Program-made: the position numbers and the translations under genes
The notes under the pieces: generated by a model
Database searches by the model: none
What the model was told of the DNA's origin: nothing
What the model saw: only the letters and a program-made list of their open reading frames with translations
NCBI GenBank assembly: GCA_019637395.1
Contig: JAHBVR010000008.1
Span: 248,001-312,000, forward strand
Reading direction: 5' to 3'
DNA: 64,000 bases
From: Vulcanimicrobiota bacterium
GTDB lineage: Bacteria; Vulcanimicrobiota; Xenobia; Xenobiales; JADMJV01
In this document: positions 33,976 through 41,787 of the stretch, piece after piece
Layout of the letters: the number at the start of each line of letters is the position of its first letter
Position numbering within the stretch: position 1 is the first letter of the stretch

Positions 33976-34317
33976 ATGCTGCAACGTTTGCGCCTCTATT
34001 GGGAACAATCGCGCGGCGACGACCGCTGTGTTCTGGCTTTTTTGCTGTTCCCGCCGTTACTCTCGTTGTCCGGCCTCTTTCCCACCACCATCTTGTTCTG
34101 GTGTCTGGGCGCCCTGGCCGGCTTCGCGGGTTATCGCCGTTTTGCCAGGCCCGGACTTCGCCTTCTCTTGATGCTGGGTGGGCTGGCCGTGGCGGGTGTG
34201 TTGCTGCTGGAACACGGATTGCTCTCCTCGAGTTGGACCATGCCCCTGAGCCAGTTGCTCTGGTTTTGCCTGGCCGTGCCCGCCGGCAGCCATTTTGGAG
34301 CCGTGTCGGACGGTTAG
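33976..34317 (+). CDS. small integral membrane protein, function unknown
   Basis: A 113-residue protein with about four hydrophobic segments (FLLFPPLLSLSGL, ILFWCLGALAGFAGY, LRLLLMLGGLAVAGVLLL and LSQLLWFCLAVPAGSHF). The start ATG 33976 gives a short charged N-terminus (MLQRLRLYWEQSRGDDR) that should stay in the cytoplasm. No family is recognised. It is divergent from the MBL gene. Its stop overlaps the predicted end of a decayed minus-strand gene. Confidence 0.65.
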   Translation: MLQRLRLYWEQSRGDDRCVLAFLLFPPLLSLSGLFPTTILFWCLGALAGFAGYRRFARPGLRLLLMLGGLAVAGVLLLEHGLLSSSWTMPLSQLLWFCLAVPAGSHFGAVSDG

Positions 34318-34668
34318 AAGTCCCAGTGCACCCAGGAGATGGCGGGGGCGATGAGGTGGCGCTTCGCGTTGGGCAATCCGTCCATCTTGATGCGGATGTG
34401 TGGGAGTCGCCCCGTTCATCCTCCTTGTAGAGGTCCATCAGCTTGCTGGCGTCTGCCAGCAGATTTTGTGATGAAGTAGGTTTGCTAACCGTTGAGAACG
34501 GAGGGGACCCAGAGACCAGGCCAGGGCACGAAGGAGAGCCGTCAGGGCCAGCAAGATAGGCAAAACAACCATGGCCAACCCGATAGGGTTATTGGTGCGA
34601 AATTGCATGTGCAGAGACAGGTGGAGGCAAAAAGGTTGAACCCTAACGCGGCAAGGAAGACAAGTCAT
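34314..34668 (-). pseudogene. remnants of a minus-strand gene with frameshifts
   Basis: Three pieces on the minus strand look like parts of one gene. From 34668 a frame with a membrane segment (PIGLAMVVLPILLALTALLRA) stops at 34438. The next frame gives LLADASKLMDLYKEDERG. One base further, at a GGGG run near 34405, another frame gives RLPHIRIKMDGLPNAKRHL and ends WVHWDF, with a stop at 34314-34316. No intact frame joins them. No family is recognised. This covers most of the gap 34318-34762; the rest is the AT-rich promoter of the next gene. Confidence 0.35.
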
Positions 34669-34726
34669 TTCGTGAGATTGGTCATGAACTGGCTACGCTC
34701 GTTCCCAAGCGTGGGTTCATCAGTTG

Positions 34727-34756
34727 TTTACTTTCTAACCATCAACAACCTATAAT
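34727..34756 (+). promoter_or_regulatory. promoter for a leaderless Uma2 transcript
   Basis: A -35-like TTTACT (34727-34732), an 18-bp spacer and a perfect -10 box TATAAT (34751-34756). Only six bases (TTTTTC) separate the -10 box from the ATG at 34763. The predicted transcription start is therefore the start codon itself, and no ribosome binding site exists. Confidence 0.7.
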
Positions 34757-34762
34757 TTTTTC

Positions 34763-35329
34763 ATGACTTTGCTGGTGAATCGAAGTCCTCGGCTCTTTAC
34801 AGTGGACGATCTCTACAAGATGGTGGAGTGCGGTATTCTGGGCGTCCAGGAGCGTGTCGAGCTGATCGAAGGAGAAATTGTTCCGATGAGCCCCCACGAT
34901 CCGAAGCACTCCGAAGCCTTGACCTGGTGTAATCACCTCTTCTCCAAGCATTTCGGCGCCGACTATCTGGTCCGGGTGCAACTCCCCTTACGATTAGGGA
35001 ATCTGAGCGAGCCAGAGCCGGATCTGGCCCTGTTGGCTATCGCCGATACGCCGGGCAATACGGCTCACCCGACCCATGTCCCCTTTGTATTGGAAGTAGC
35101 CAGCACTTCACTGGCCTATGATCGCGGGGAAAAGCTCAAGCTCTACGCTCGGGCCCGCATTCCGGAGTACTGGATCGTCAATGTGCGGGATGGTCAGGTG
35201 GAAGTCTATCGCGATCCTCAAGGCGACAACTATGGAGATCAATTCCAGCGAAGCCGGGGCGAGGTATTGGAATTGCTGCACCTGCCGGGCCGGATTTTCC
35301 CCGTCTCGACCCTGCTGGGCGAGCCCTGA
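34763..35329 (+). CDS. Uma2 family (DUF820) endonuclease-like protein
   Basis: A 188-residue intact Uma2/DUF820 protein with the PD-(D/E)xK-like core: RVELIEGEIVPMSP near the N-terminus, EPEPDLAL with Asp87, LEVASTS with Glu111, and RGEKLKLY with Lys124. The ARIPEYWIVNV strand and the C-terminal beta strand (GRIFPVSTLLGEP) complete the family fold. Members are widespread, often many per genome, and their cellular role is poorly known. The upstream promoter suggests a leaderless mRNA. It converges with rsuA 6 bp away. It serves here as the reference for the damaged relative at 12639-13124. Confidence 0.93.
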   Translation: MTLLVNRSPRLFTVDDLYKMVECGILGVQERVELIEGEIVPMSPHDPKHSEALTWCNHLFSKHFGADYLVRVQLPLRLGNLSEPEPDLALLAIADTPGNTAHPTHVPFVLEVASTSLAYDRGEKLKLYARARIPEYWIVNVRDGQVEVYRDPQGDNYGDQFQRSRGEVLELLHLPGRIFPVSTLLGEP

Positions 35330-35335
35330 GGGAGG

Positions 35336-36028
35336 TTAGAGCCCGGCCGTTTCCTCCACGCTTAACAAGCGATATTCGCCCGGGGCCAGGTCGCCGGTTT
35401 CGAAGCGGTGGAAGCGTTGGCGGTGGAGTTTCTCCACCTGGTTGCCGACGGCCAGCCACATGCGTTTGACCTGGTGGTAGCGGCCTTCGTGCAGGGTCAT
35501 CTCCACCTGCTGGGGACCGGTACCTTCGATAGCGCAGGGCAGCAGGGGCTTGTCGTCGTCCTCCAGCAGGGCTCCGCCGGCGCGCAGTTTCTCCAGTTGC
35601 TCAGGAGTGGGCGCATCCACCAGGTCGACTCGATAAACTTTGTCGATCTGAGAGCGGGGCGAGGTCAGGCGGTGCAGTGCCGCTCCGTCGGTGGTCAGCA
35701 GCAGCACACCGGTGGTGTCGCGATCCAGGCGCCCGACGGTGGAGAGAGCCGGCTTGCGCATCAGGTAGCGGTCGGGAAACATTTCGAAGACCAGACGGCC
35801 CACATCTTTGTGGCTGCAGGTCACGCCTTCGGGCTTGTGCAGGAGAATCCAGAGAGGATCGGGGTCGATCGGTTCACCGTCCCAGCAGACTTCAAACCAT
35901 TCCGCTTTCTGGTCGGCTTTGCGCGCCGGCTCCCCGAGTACGGTTACGCGATCGAGATTTTTACGAAGTTCGCTGCGGGTGCAATACCCCAGGTTCGAGA
36001 GCAGTTTGTCTAGGCGTTCTTTCGGCAT
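35336..36028 (-). CDS. rsuA: 16S rRNA pseudouridine synthase RsuA-like
   Basis: A 230-residue RsuA/RluB-type pseudouridine synthase. An S4-like RNA-binding region occupies about residues 1-50 (KERLDKLLSNLGYCTRSEL). The catalytic domain follows, with GRLDRDTTG at 99-107 and the nucleophile Asp102. The length and the S4 start favour RsuA, which modifies U516 of 16S rRNA, over the longer RluB/RluF enzymes. The start ATG lies 18 bp inside the end of the upstream methyltransferase gene, so the two are co-translated. The neighbours (RsmC-like and TrhO) also modify RNA, forming a small RNA-modification gene group. Confidence 0.88.
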   Translation of the reverse strand: MPKERLDKLLSNLGYCTRSELRKNLDRVTVLGEPARKADQKAEWFEVCWDGEPIDPDPLWILLHKPEGVTCSHKDVGRLVFEMFPDRYLMRKPALSTVGRLDRDTTGVLLLTTDGAALHRLTSPRSQIDKVYRVDLVDAPTPEQLEKLRAGGALLEDDDKPLLPCAIEGTGPQQVEMTLHEGRYHQVKRMWLAVGNQVEKLHRQRFHRFETGDLAPGEYRLLSVEETAGL

Positions 36029-36933
36029 TGAAACAGCTTATATCCGCGCTGCTGGCGCACCTCTATCAGTTGCAGATTAAGGGGGCCCAGTGCCTCCTGG
36101 TAAGGGAGGTGTTCATTGGCTACCATCCATAGAGTGCCGGAGCGGCGCAGGGCTCCTGCGGCGCGCGCCAGCAGGGCCAGGCCCAGGGCGCGATCCTCCT
36201 GGCCGGAACCGTGAAATGGCGGGTTTAAGGTGAGCCAGTCGTATCCGCCCGGTGGTTTTTCTTTCACCAGATCGAGCCAGAGGGGTCGGCAGCGCTCGTC
36301 GTGAGCACAATTGGCCCAGGCGGCCCGCACCGCTCGCTGATCCACGTCCACCAAGTCGAGGTGCCGGCAGCCGCGCTTCAAGAGTTGGCGGGCCAAAAGT
36401 CCGGGACCACAGCCCAGGTCAGCCCCGTCTCCAGGCAATTGGGCAGGCAAGAAATCCAGCAGTAATTGAGATCCTGGATCGAAACGATCCCAACTGAAGA
36501 GACCGGGACAGCTGACAAAATCAGCTTCGAGGTAGGGGGGCCGTAAGGCCAGGGGGTCCCCTTGATCAGGCAGGGTGTCCCGAGCCAGTTCCATGAGGCG
36601 GCAGTGATTCTGACTGAAAGAATCGATGGGTTTGAGCTGCTTACGCCAACCATCCGCTCCCAGCCGGTTCTCCGCGCACAAGAAGACGCGCCCCCCGGCC
36701 CGCCGGGCCAGGGCCAGGTATTCCCTGGTTTCCTCGCGGCTGGGGGTGGCCAGCACATGGACTTCCGGGAAAGTCTGCTGACCATCCCAATCGGGAGCTT
36801 CCAGGTTCAGACGCTGACTGCGATCCGGCTGCAAGACCGCGGCCGGCCGCAGCTCGGGATGGGCTCCCCCGGCTAACTGCAGGGCCGGCACCGGACCTCT
36901 TTGGCGGGCCAGCACTTCCAGGGCGGCTCTCAT
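36010..36933 (-). CDS. class I SAM methyltransferase, RsmC/RlmG-like
   Basis: A 307-residue protein with two tandem methyltransferase-like folds, as in RsmC (16S rRNA m2G1207) and RlmG (23S m2G1835). The N-terminal half lacks a clear SAM motif. The C-terminal half has ADLGCGPG at 171-178, LVDVDQRAV for the ribose-binding acid, and NPPFH at 237-241, the motif of N2-guanine and other exocyclic amine methyltransferases. The start at 36933 was chosen because it overlaps the trhO stop as ATGA. The exact rRNA target cannot be told from sequence, so no symbol is given. Confidence 0.85.
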   Translation of the reverse strand: MRAALEVLARQRGPVPALQLAGGAHPELRPAAVLQPDRSQRLNLEAPDWDGQQTFPEVHVLATPSREETREYLALARRAGGRVFLCAENRLGADGWRKQLKPIDSFSQNHCRLMELARDTLPDQGDPLALRPPYLEADFVSCPGLFSWDRFDPGSQLLLDFLPAQLPGDGADLGCGPGLLARQLLKRGCRHLDLVDVDQRAVRAAWANCAHDERCRPLWLDLVKEKPPGGYDWLTLNPPFHGSGQEDRALGLALLARAAGALRRSGTLWMVANEHLPYQEALGPLNLQLIEVRQQRGYKLFQCRKNA

Positions 36934-37709
36934 GCCCGGGCGGGCTCGCAATAAAAACACGGTTCCAGCCCGGGCTGGCCGCATTCAGGGCAGCGCCGAT
37001 AGCGCTCGCTGGGCTGCAGGTTCTGGTCGAGGGCCACGCGATCATCGAAGACGAAGCATTCGCCTTCAAAGAAGCCGTGGGGATAGCTCTCCATATAATG
37101 CAGAATGCCCCCGTCCAGTTGGTAGACCTCGGTAAAGCCCTGGGCCTTCAGGTAGGGAGCCGCCTTCTCGCAGCGGATACCGCCGGTGCAGAAGGTGAGG
37201 ATGGGCTTGTCTTTGGGGACATCCAGACGGGAAACGTAGTCGGCAAATTGAGTGAAGGTGCTGGTGCCCGGATCGACGGCCCCGCGAAAAGTACCCAGGC
37301 GGATTTCATAGTCATTGCGCACGTCCAAAAGCATGACGTCGGGACGTTGCAGCATTTCGTGCCATTCTTGCGGCGAAAGGTGGGGAGCCGGCGAACCCTT
37401 TCGACCGATGGCTCCGCTGGTGACCGTTTCGCGGCGGCGCACCACCTTCCAGCGGCGAAACGGGGCGAAGGCTGACTGGCTGCGTTTGATGATGCTCAAA
37501 GGCAGGCGCTCGGCCAGCCAGGTTTCGATGGCTTCGAGCGTTTCGGCCGCCCCGGCCAGAGTGGCGTTGAGGCCGTCGGGAGCCACCAGCACCATTCCGT
37601 TCAGAGGGGGCTGTCCGGGTTCCCAGCCTTGCAGTCTTTCCAGGAGTCTTTCGATTTCGCCATCCGAGAGCGGCGTCAGAGCATAGAACGTGGAAACCTG
37701 GTAGTTCAA
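36930..37709 (-). CDS. trhO: tRNA uridine(34) hydroxylase TrhO (rhodanese-related)
   Basis: A 259-residue rhodanese-like protein of the YceA/TrhO family, which forms 5-hydroxyuridine at the tRNA wobble position. The acylphosphatase-like N-terminal domain (residues 1-95) includes PDGLNATLAG and RRWKVV. The rhodanese domain has LLDVRNDYE near residue 128 and CTGGIRC at 174-180; Cys174 and Cys180 match the family active site. The C-terminal part carries cysteine pairs (RRCPECGQPG and CFYCEP) typical of the longer form. Its stop overlaps the next gene and its start overlaps the stop of the upstream gene by 4 bp. Confidence 0.92.
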   Translation of the reverse strand: MNYQVSTFYALTPLSDGEIERLLERLQGWEPGQPPLNGMVLVAPDGLNATLAGAAETLEAIETWLAERLPLSIIKRSQSAFAPFRRWKVVRRRETVTSGAIGRKGSPAPHLSPQEWHEMLQRPDVMLLDVRNDYEIRLGTFRGAVDPGTSTFTQFADYVSRLDVPKDKPILTFCTGGIRCEKAAPYLKAQGFTEVYQLDGGILHYMESYPHGFFEGECFVFDDRVALDQNLQPSERYRRCPECGQPGLEPCFYCEPARA

Positions 37710-39319
37710 CGGCGAGCCTTGATCCAGCCGGCCAGCGGCTCCAGAGAAATGCCCTTGGCCACCGACTCCAGCGCTTCCTCACAGCGCATCCGCAGCAACA
37801 GGTAGGGCGCCACCGGATGTTCCGGGTGATCCAGCAGATAGAGAGACCAGTTGCCATCCTCGGCCAGTTGGTTCAGGTCGGTTTTGGCCAGGGCTTCACG
37901 AATTTCCCGGCCGGCCAGTTGTAGATGAGCGTGCAGCCACATCTTGGCGCTGGGATTTTTCTGCAGCACCAGGCGCGACTCGTTCAGTTCCAGGAAAGCC
38001 ACCAGGCGTTCCACCGCGGACAGATGCAGAGCGCGCAGGAAGGGAGCGTTCTCAAGGGGCCGGGGATTGGGACCGGGTAAGTAAAGGGCCAGGCTGTCCG
38101 CCTCGGGTTTTGCTTGGAAGGCGCTGGAGGGTCCCCAATAAAGAGCGCCGTTCCGGCTTTCAGCCGGTAGGCGCAAGAGAGTGGCCAGGTTGAGTGGTTC
38201 GGGCGGCTGATGTTCGGGAGGGAAGGATTGAAAACCCAACAACCCCGGATCCAGCGGAACATCGCAGTAGACTCCGTCTTCCCAAGAAATAGAAGGACGG
38301 ATTCGGTAACTCAGCTTCGCTGCCTGAGCCTGCCTGGCCCAGTCCACCGCTCCACTGTTACAGGGATGGGCGGGAAAAAGCACCAGTTTGGGCCGGCCAT
38401 CGTCCGGCAACTGATTGAATTCAGTCACTAACTGGGCCTGAGGAACTTCCGCGATCGGCTGCAGGCTGTAGATGGCGCGCCCGGCCATGAGGTCGGTGGT
38501 CTCCTGGGTGCGATCGGCCCAGACCAGCCCGGTGCCGGCCAATTCCAGTTCCACCGGTTCTTCGCGAGGCCGCAGGTCGGGCGGCAGGCTATCGTAGGCG
38601 AGCGGGGGCACCCACAGGGTGTATTCACTCACCATCTCCACTTGATGGAGTTCTTCGAGGCGGCAGCGGTCGGCTCGGGTCGGACGTTCGGGGGAATTGG
38701 ACCCGAAGTAGAGTACCACTTCGTGGTCTGCGCCGAAGGTTTGGGCCAGTTTCTCTCCCAGTGCCCGAATGAAACCTCGGAAGCGACCGGGGATCCAGCC
38801 TCCCGTATTGTCCCCCAGGCTGGGCACCTGGAAAATGATTTGTGAACAGCCTGGATCGACGGCCACCGCATGTAGCAACAGATCGTGGCCTTCGTATATC
38901 TGCAGCCCGTAGCGGTGAGCGTCCACGCGCAGGTCGGCCAGCAGGCAGTCGATGGAGGAAACGCCGGGAAGGATCTCCACCTCGTAGCCCGACTGAGCCG
39001 TTTGTTCGATGGCCAGTCGGCTCGGGTCGCAGAAGACCAGGGGGTGCCCATAGGATACCAGGGCCGCGTTGCCGCCATCGTTCAGGCAGGCCAGCACTTG
39101 ATCGGCCATCTCCTGGTAGGTCTCACGCCGGGGCTTGCCCAGGGCGTAGTGAGTCATTAAATTGTAGAAGTTGGGGTTCAACTGGCGCAGCCAGGCTTGC
39201 TTTTCCAGATTGTCGGAAATCAGGAAGACCCGGTCGGCCTGGCGCAACGCCTCCAGGCAGCGATGGCTGGCCTGCTCGGGGCAGCGTAGCCCCAGTCCTA
39301 AAACACTCAACTTGGTCAT
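37706..39319 (-). CDS. borosin-type SAM methyltransferase fused to a long C-terminal region
   Basis: A 537-residue protein. Residues 1-240 are a tetrapyrrole-methylase-fold methyltransferase resembling the backbone alpha-N-methyltransferases of borosin peptides (OphMA, SonM): LGLGLRCPEQ at 7-16, RQLNPNFYNL at 45-54, PRRETYQEM at 63-71 with the Arg-x-x-x-Tyr catalytic pair, SYGHPLVF at 89-96, PGVSSIDCLLADL at 118-130 and HEVVLYFGS at 199-207. Residues 240-430 are not recognised. Residues 434-490 (SAVERLVAFLELNESRL, NPSAKMWLHAH, LAGREIREALAKTD) resemble in pattern the helical borosin-binding domain of precursor peptides. No clear core peptide is visible after it. It could also be a methylase of other function. 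Start at ATG 39319, with a weak ribosome binding site. Confidence 0.72.
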   Translation of the reverse strand: MTKLSVLGLGLRCPEQASHRCLEALRQADRVFLISDNLEKQAWLRQLNPNFYNLMTHYALGKPRRETYQEMADQVLACLNDGGNAALVSYGHPLVFCDPSRLAIEQTAQSGYEVEILPGVSSIDCLLADLRVDAHRYGLQIYEGHDLLLHAVAVDPGCSQIIFQVPSLGDNTGGWIPGRFRGFIRALGEKLAQTFGADHEVVLYFGSNSPERPTRADRCRLEELHQVEMVSEYTLWVPPLAYDSLPPDLRPREEPVELELAGTGLVWADRTQETTDLMAGRAIYSLQPIAEVPQAQLVTEFNQLPDDGRPKLVLFPAHPCNSGAVDWARQAQAAKLSYRIRPSISWEDGVYCDVPLDPGLLGFQSFPPEHQPPEPLNLATLLRLPAESRNGALYWGPSSAFQAKPEADSLALYLPGPNPRPLENAPFLRALHLSAVERLVAFLELNESRLVLQKNPSAKMWLHAHLQLAGREIREALAKTDLNQLAEDGNWSLYLLDHPEHPVAPYLLLRMRCEEALESVAKGISLEPLAGWIKARR

Positions 39320-39374
39320 CGCGCCTAGATTTTGGCGCCCACCTCGCTCCCCCTCCCCAAAATTTCCCATTCTG

Positions 39375-39383
39375 TGGTATACT
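39375..39383 (+). promoter_or_regulatory. extended -10 promoter of the prepilin gene
   Basis: TGGTATACT is an extended -10 element (TGn + TATACT). It ends 7 bp before the prepilin ATG at 39391, so a leaderless transcript is predicted. No good -35 box is seen, which fits an extended -10 promoter. Confidence 0.6.
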
Positions 39384-39390
39384 TGTCCAG

Positions 39391-39828
39391 ATGTGGCGGC
39401 GTAAGCGGGGGTTCACCCTCATCGAGCTGATGATCGTGATTGCTATTATTGCGGTCCTGGCGGCGATTCTAGTGCCCAATTTCAAACGAGCCCGCGCGCG
39501 CAGCCAGTTATCCGCCTGCGTTTCGCAGTGTAAGTCCACGGCTACGGCCTTGGAAATGTATGCCGTCGACAATGACGGTCGCTTTCCCGATACCAGTGGA
39601 CTGCCCGGACTGGGGGTACTTACTTCGGGGAATTATCTGAAGCGGTTGCCCACCTGCCCGAGCCGCGGTACCTGCACCTTCCTGGATTACGTTGCCACTA
39701 CGACGCCTGATCGATTCAGTTTTTCATGCGTCGGCAACAACCACGGAGACTGCTTTCCCGGCTTGAACGGACTGAATATCCCCAGCTACAGCAACGACCT
39801 GGGCCCTACGCAGGAGCCGGCGCCTTAG
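39391..39828 (+). CDS. type IV pilin-like / pseudopilin protein
   Basis: A 145-residue prepilin with the canonical N-terminus: a short basic leader MWRRKRG, then the processed start FTLIELMIVIAIIAVLAAIL. Cleavage by prepilin peptidase would occur after Gly7, with Glu5 of the mature protein present. The C-terminal globular part has ALEMYAVDNDGRFPD and four or more cysteines (LPTCPSRGTCTF, FSCVGNNHGDCF), suggesting disulphide loops. Such single pilins are common in Ca. Eremiobacterota-like genomes as well as in type II secretion systems. No assembly ATPase is nearby. It is divergent from the borosin-type gene, with 71 bp between starts. Confidence 0.92.
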   Translation: MWRRKRGFTLIELMIVIAIIAVLAAILVPNFKRARARSQLSACVSQCKSTATALEMYAVDNDGRFPDTSGLPGLGVLTSGNYLKRLPTCPSRGTCTFLDYVATTTPDRFSFSCVGNNHGDCFPGLNGLNIPSYSNDLGPTQEPAP

Positions 39829-39830
39829 AA

Positions 39831-40208
39831 TTACTTGCGACTCAACTGCGCTTCGGCTTCTTCGATTTTCACGGCGGCATTGGTCGAGAGGTATTCCGCC
39901 AGCCCGGCGCCGAGCAGCAAACCGACCGGCAGTCCCAGACCTGAGGACCATAGTCCCGGGTGATTCCCGATGGCGGAGAATTGGTTCAATACTGTGGTTT
40001 TAGCCAGGTAGTAAACACCTGCGGCGCCCACCGCGGCTCCCGTCCAGGGCAGAGCGTAGGACGCGCGCATCAGCCTCTCCTGAGACTGAATGCGATTGAG
40101 CAGCAGCATGTCCTGGCCGGTGACCTGGGGCGCTTTGTCGTCGGACAGAGAAGCCACAGGTTTACGCCCGGCCAGCCTGGGGGGGGTGTGATTGGTCTGA
40201 ATACGCAT
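39831..40208 (-). CDS. small protein with two glycine-rich membrane segments
   Basis: A 125-residue protein (MRIQTNHTPPRLAGRKP onward). The ATG at 40208 was preferred because of the GAGGGA-type ribosome binding site upstream; a GTG two codons earlier is possible. After a hydrophilic N-terminal 50 residues come two membrane segments, LPWTGAAVGAAGVYYLA and SGLGLPVGLLLGAGLAEYL, both rich in Gly and Ala, and a charged tail (KIEEAEAQLSRK). It resembles other glycine-zipper proteins in this window in plan but not clearly in sequence. It converges with the prepilin gene. No function assigned. Confidence 0.65.
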   Translation of the reverse strand: MRIQTNHTPPRLAGRKPVASLSDDKAPQVTGQDMLLLNRIQSQERLMRASYALPWTGAAVGAAGVYYLAKTTVLNQFSAIGNHPGLWSSGLGLPVGLLLGAGLAEYLSTNAAVKIEEAEAQLSRK

Positions 40209-40268
40209 CGTCAAATTCCCTCTCGCAGAGCATAGCCCATGAGGGCTAAGGAAGTGTGAATGCGAAAG

Positions 40269-41747
40269 TTAACGACCCGCCATTTTCCAGAGTTGGGCTT
40301 CGCTGGCCGCCAATACTGCCGGCGCCGGAGGCTCGCTCCGCCGGCCTTCCACGGCTGCCACCGCCGTCATCAAGTCCAGCTCCTGTGGGGATCTGGTGCG
40401 AGCTAACTTGGGCAGGTACTCCGGCAGGAAATGAGTGGTCAGATTGCCGGCCACGAATTCTGGATGCTCGAGCACGGCCAAATGAAAGGGAATGGTGTGG
40501 GAAATGCCGGCCAGTTGAAATTCGCGCAAGGCCACCAGCATACGGGTGCGGGCTTCTTCGCGGTCGCGTCCGGTGGTAATGAGCTTGGCCACCATCGAAT
40601 CAAAGGAACCGGGAACTTCGTAGCCTTGATAGAGATGGGTATCCACGCGCACGCCGGGCCCGGCCGGTAAATGGAGCCGCTCGATCTTGCCCGGTGTCGG
40701 CAGGAAACCGCGATAGGGGTCTTCACAGGTGATGCGGCACTCCATCGACCAGCCGCGCAACTGGACGTCCTCCTGGCGGATGGGCAGCACCTCTCCGTGA
40801 GCCACGCGGATTTGTAATTTGACCAGATCCAACCCGGTGATTTGCTCAGTGACCGGATGCTCTACCTGCAGGCGCGTATTCACTTCCAAGAAGTAGAAGT
40901 TGCGCTGGGCATCGACCAGAAATTCAAAGGTGCCGGCTCCGCAGTAGCCGAGCTTTTTGGCGCCGGCCACGGCCGCCTGGCCCATCCGTTCGCGTAGTTC
41001 GGGAGTCAGGGCCGGCGAAGGAGCTTCTTCAATCATCTTTTGGAAACGCCGCTGGATGGAGCATTCGCGCTCACCCAGGTAGACGGCGTTGCCGTGGGCG
41101 TCGCCCAGGATTTGAATCTCGACGTGACGGGGCCGCTCTACATATTTTTCCAGGAACAGCTCGCCTGAGCCGAAGGCGGCCTGGCTTTCCGAACGCGCCT
41201 GCGGAAAGGCCTGGCGCAGTTCGGTTTCGTTGTCGACCTTGCGCATGCCGCGCCCGCCTCCCCCGCCGCTGGCTTTGACCAGCAGGGGGTAGCCGATGGA
41301 CCTGGCCAGTTCCACCGCTTCCTCCACGGTGGGGACCGGCTCCTCGGTGCCCGGCACCACCGGCAGTCCGGCCGAAGTCATCAGCTTGCGCGCCTGGTTT
41401 TTGTTGCCCAGCCCGTAGATGACTTCCGGGCTCGGACCGATGAAGACAATACCCGAATCGCGGCATAGCTGGGAAAAGTCCGCGTTCTCGGAGACGAAGC
41501 CATAGCCCGGATGGATGGCCTGCGCTCCAACTTTCTTGGCTGCCGCTACCAATCCCTCAATGTCAAGGTAACAGCCTCGCGGCGTGTCTCCCTTCAGCTC
41601 CACCGCCACGTCAGCCAACTCCACGGCCAGCGTATCGCGATCGATGGGTGCGTAAGCCAGCGCCGGCGAGATACCCAGCTCGCGGCAGGCGCGCAAAAGA
41701 CGAACGGCAATTTCACCGCGATTAGCAATCAAAATTCGAGAAAACAT
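40269..41747 (-). CDS. accC: acetyl-CoA carboxylase, biotin carboxylase subunit
   Basis: A 492-residue biotin carboxylase, the ATP-dependent enzyme that carboxylates biotin on the carrier protein in fatty-acid synthesis. It begins MFSRILIANRGEIAVRLLRACRELG, has the ATP-grasp glycine-rich loop KASGGGGGRGM, the metal-binding FLEVNTRLQVEHPVTE motif, and the catalytic RLQVEHP arginine. The length is 40-50 residues more than the usual 449; the extra is a C-terminal tail (MTAVAAVEGRRSEPPAPAV). No accB lies next to it, so the carrier subunit must be elsewhere. A related role in another biotin-dependent carboxylase cannot be excluded. It stands alone between the glycine-rich protein gene and the PIN toxin. 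Confidence 0.9.
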   Translation of the reverse strand: MFSRILIANRGEIAVRLLRACRELGISPALAYAPIDRDTLAVELADVAVELKGDTPRGCYLDIEGLVAAAKKVGAQAIHPGYGFVSENADFSQLCRDSGIVFIGPSPEVIYGLGNKNQARKLMTSAGLPVVPGTEEPVPTVEEAVELARSIGYPLLVKASGGGGGRGMRKVDNETELRQAFPQARSESQAAFGSGELFLEKYVERPRHVEIQILGDAHGNAVYLGERECSIQRRFQKMIEEAPSPALTPELRERMGQAAVAGAKKLGYCGAGTFEFLVDAQRNFYFLEVNTRLQVEHPVTEQITGLDLVKLQIRVAHGEVLPIRQEDVQLRGWSMECRITCEDPYRGFLPTPGKIERLHLPAGPGVRVDTHLYQGYEVPGSFDSMVAKLITTGRDREEARTRMLVALREFQLAGISHTIPFHLAVLEHPEFVAGNLTTHFLPEYLPKLARTRSPQELDLMTAVAAVEGRRSEPPAPAVLAASEAQLWKMAGR

Positions 41748-41787
41748 GGCTGCCAGTTTTTCCCCGGCCGGCAGCTTCCCTGCGAAT

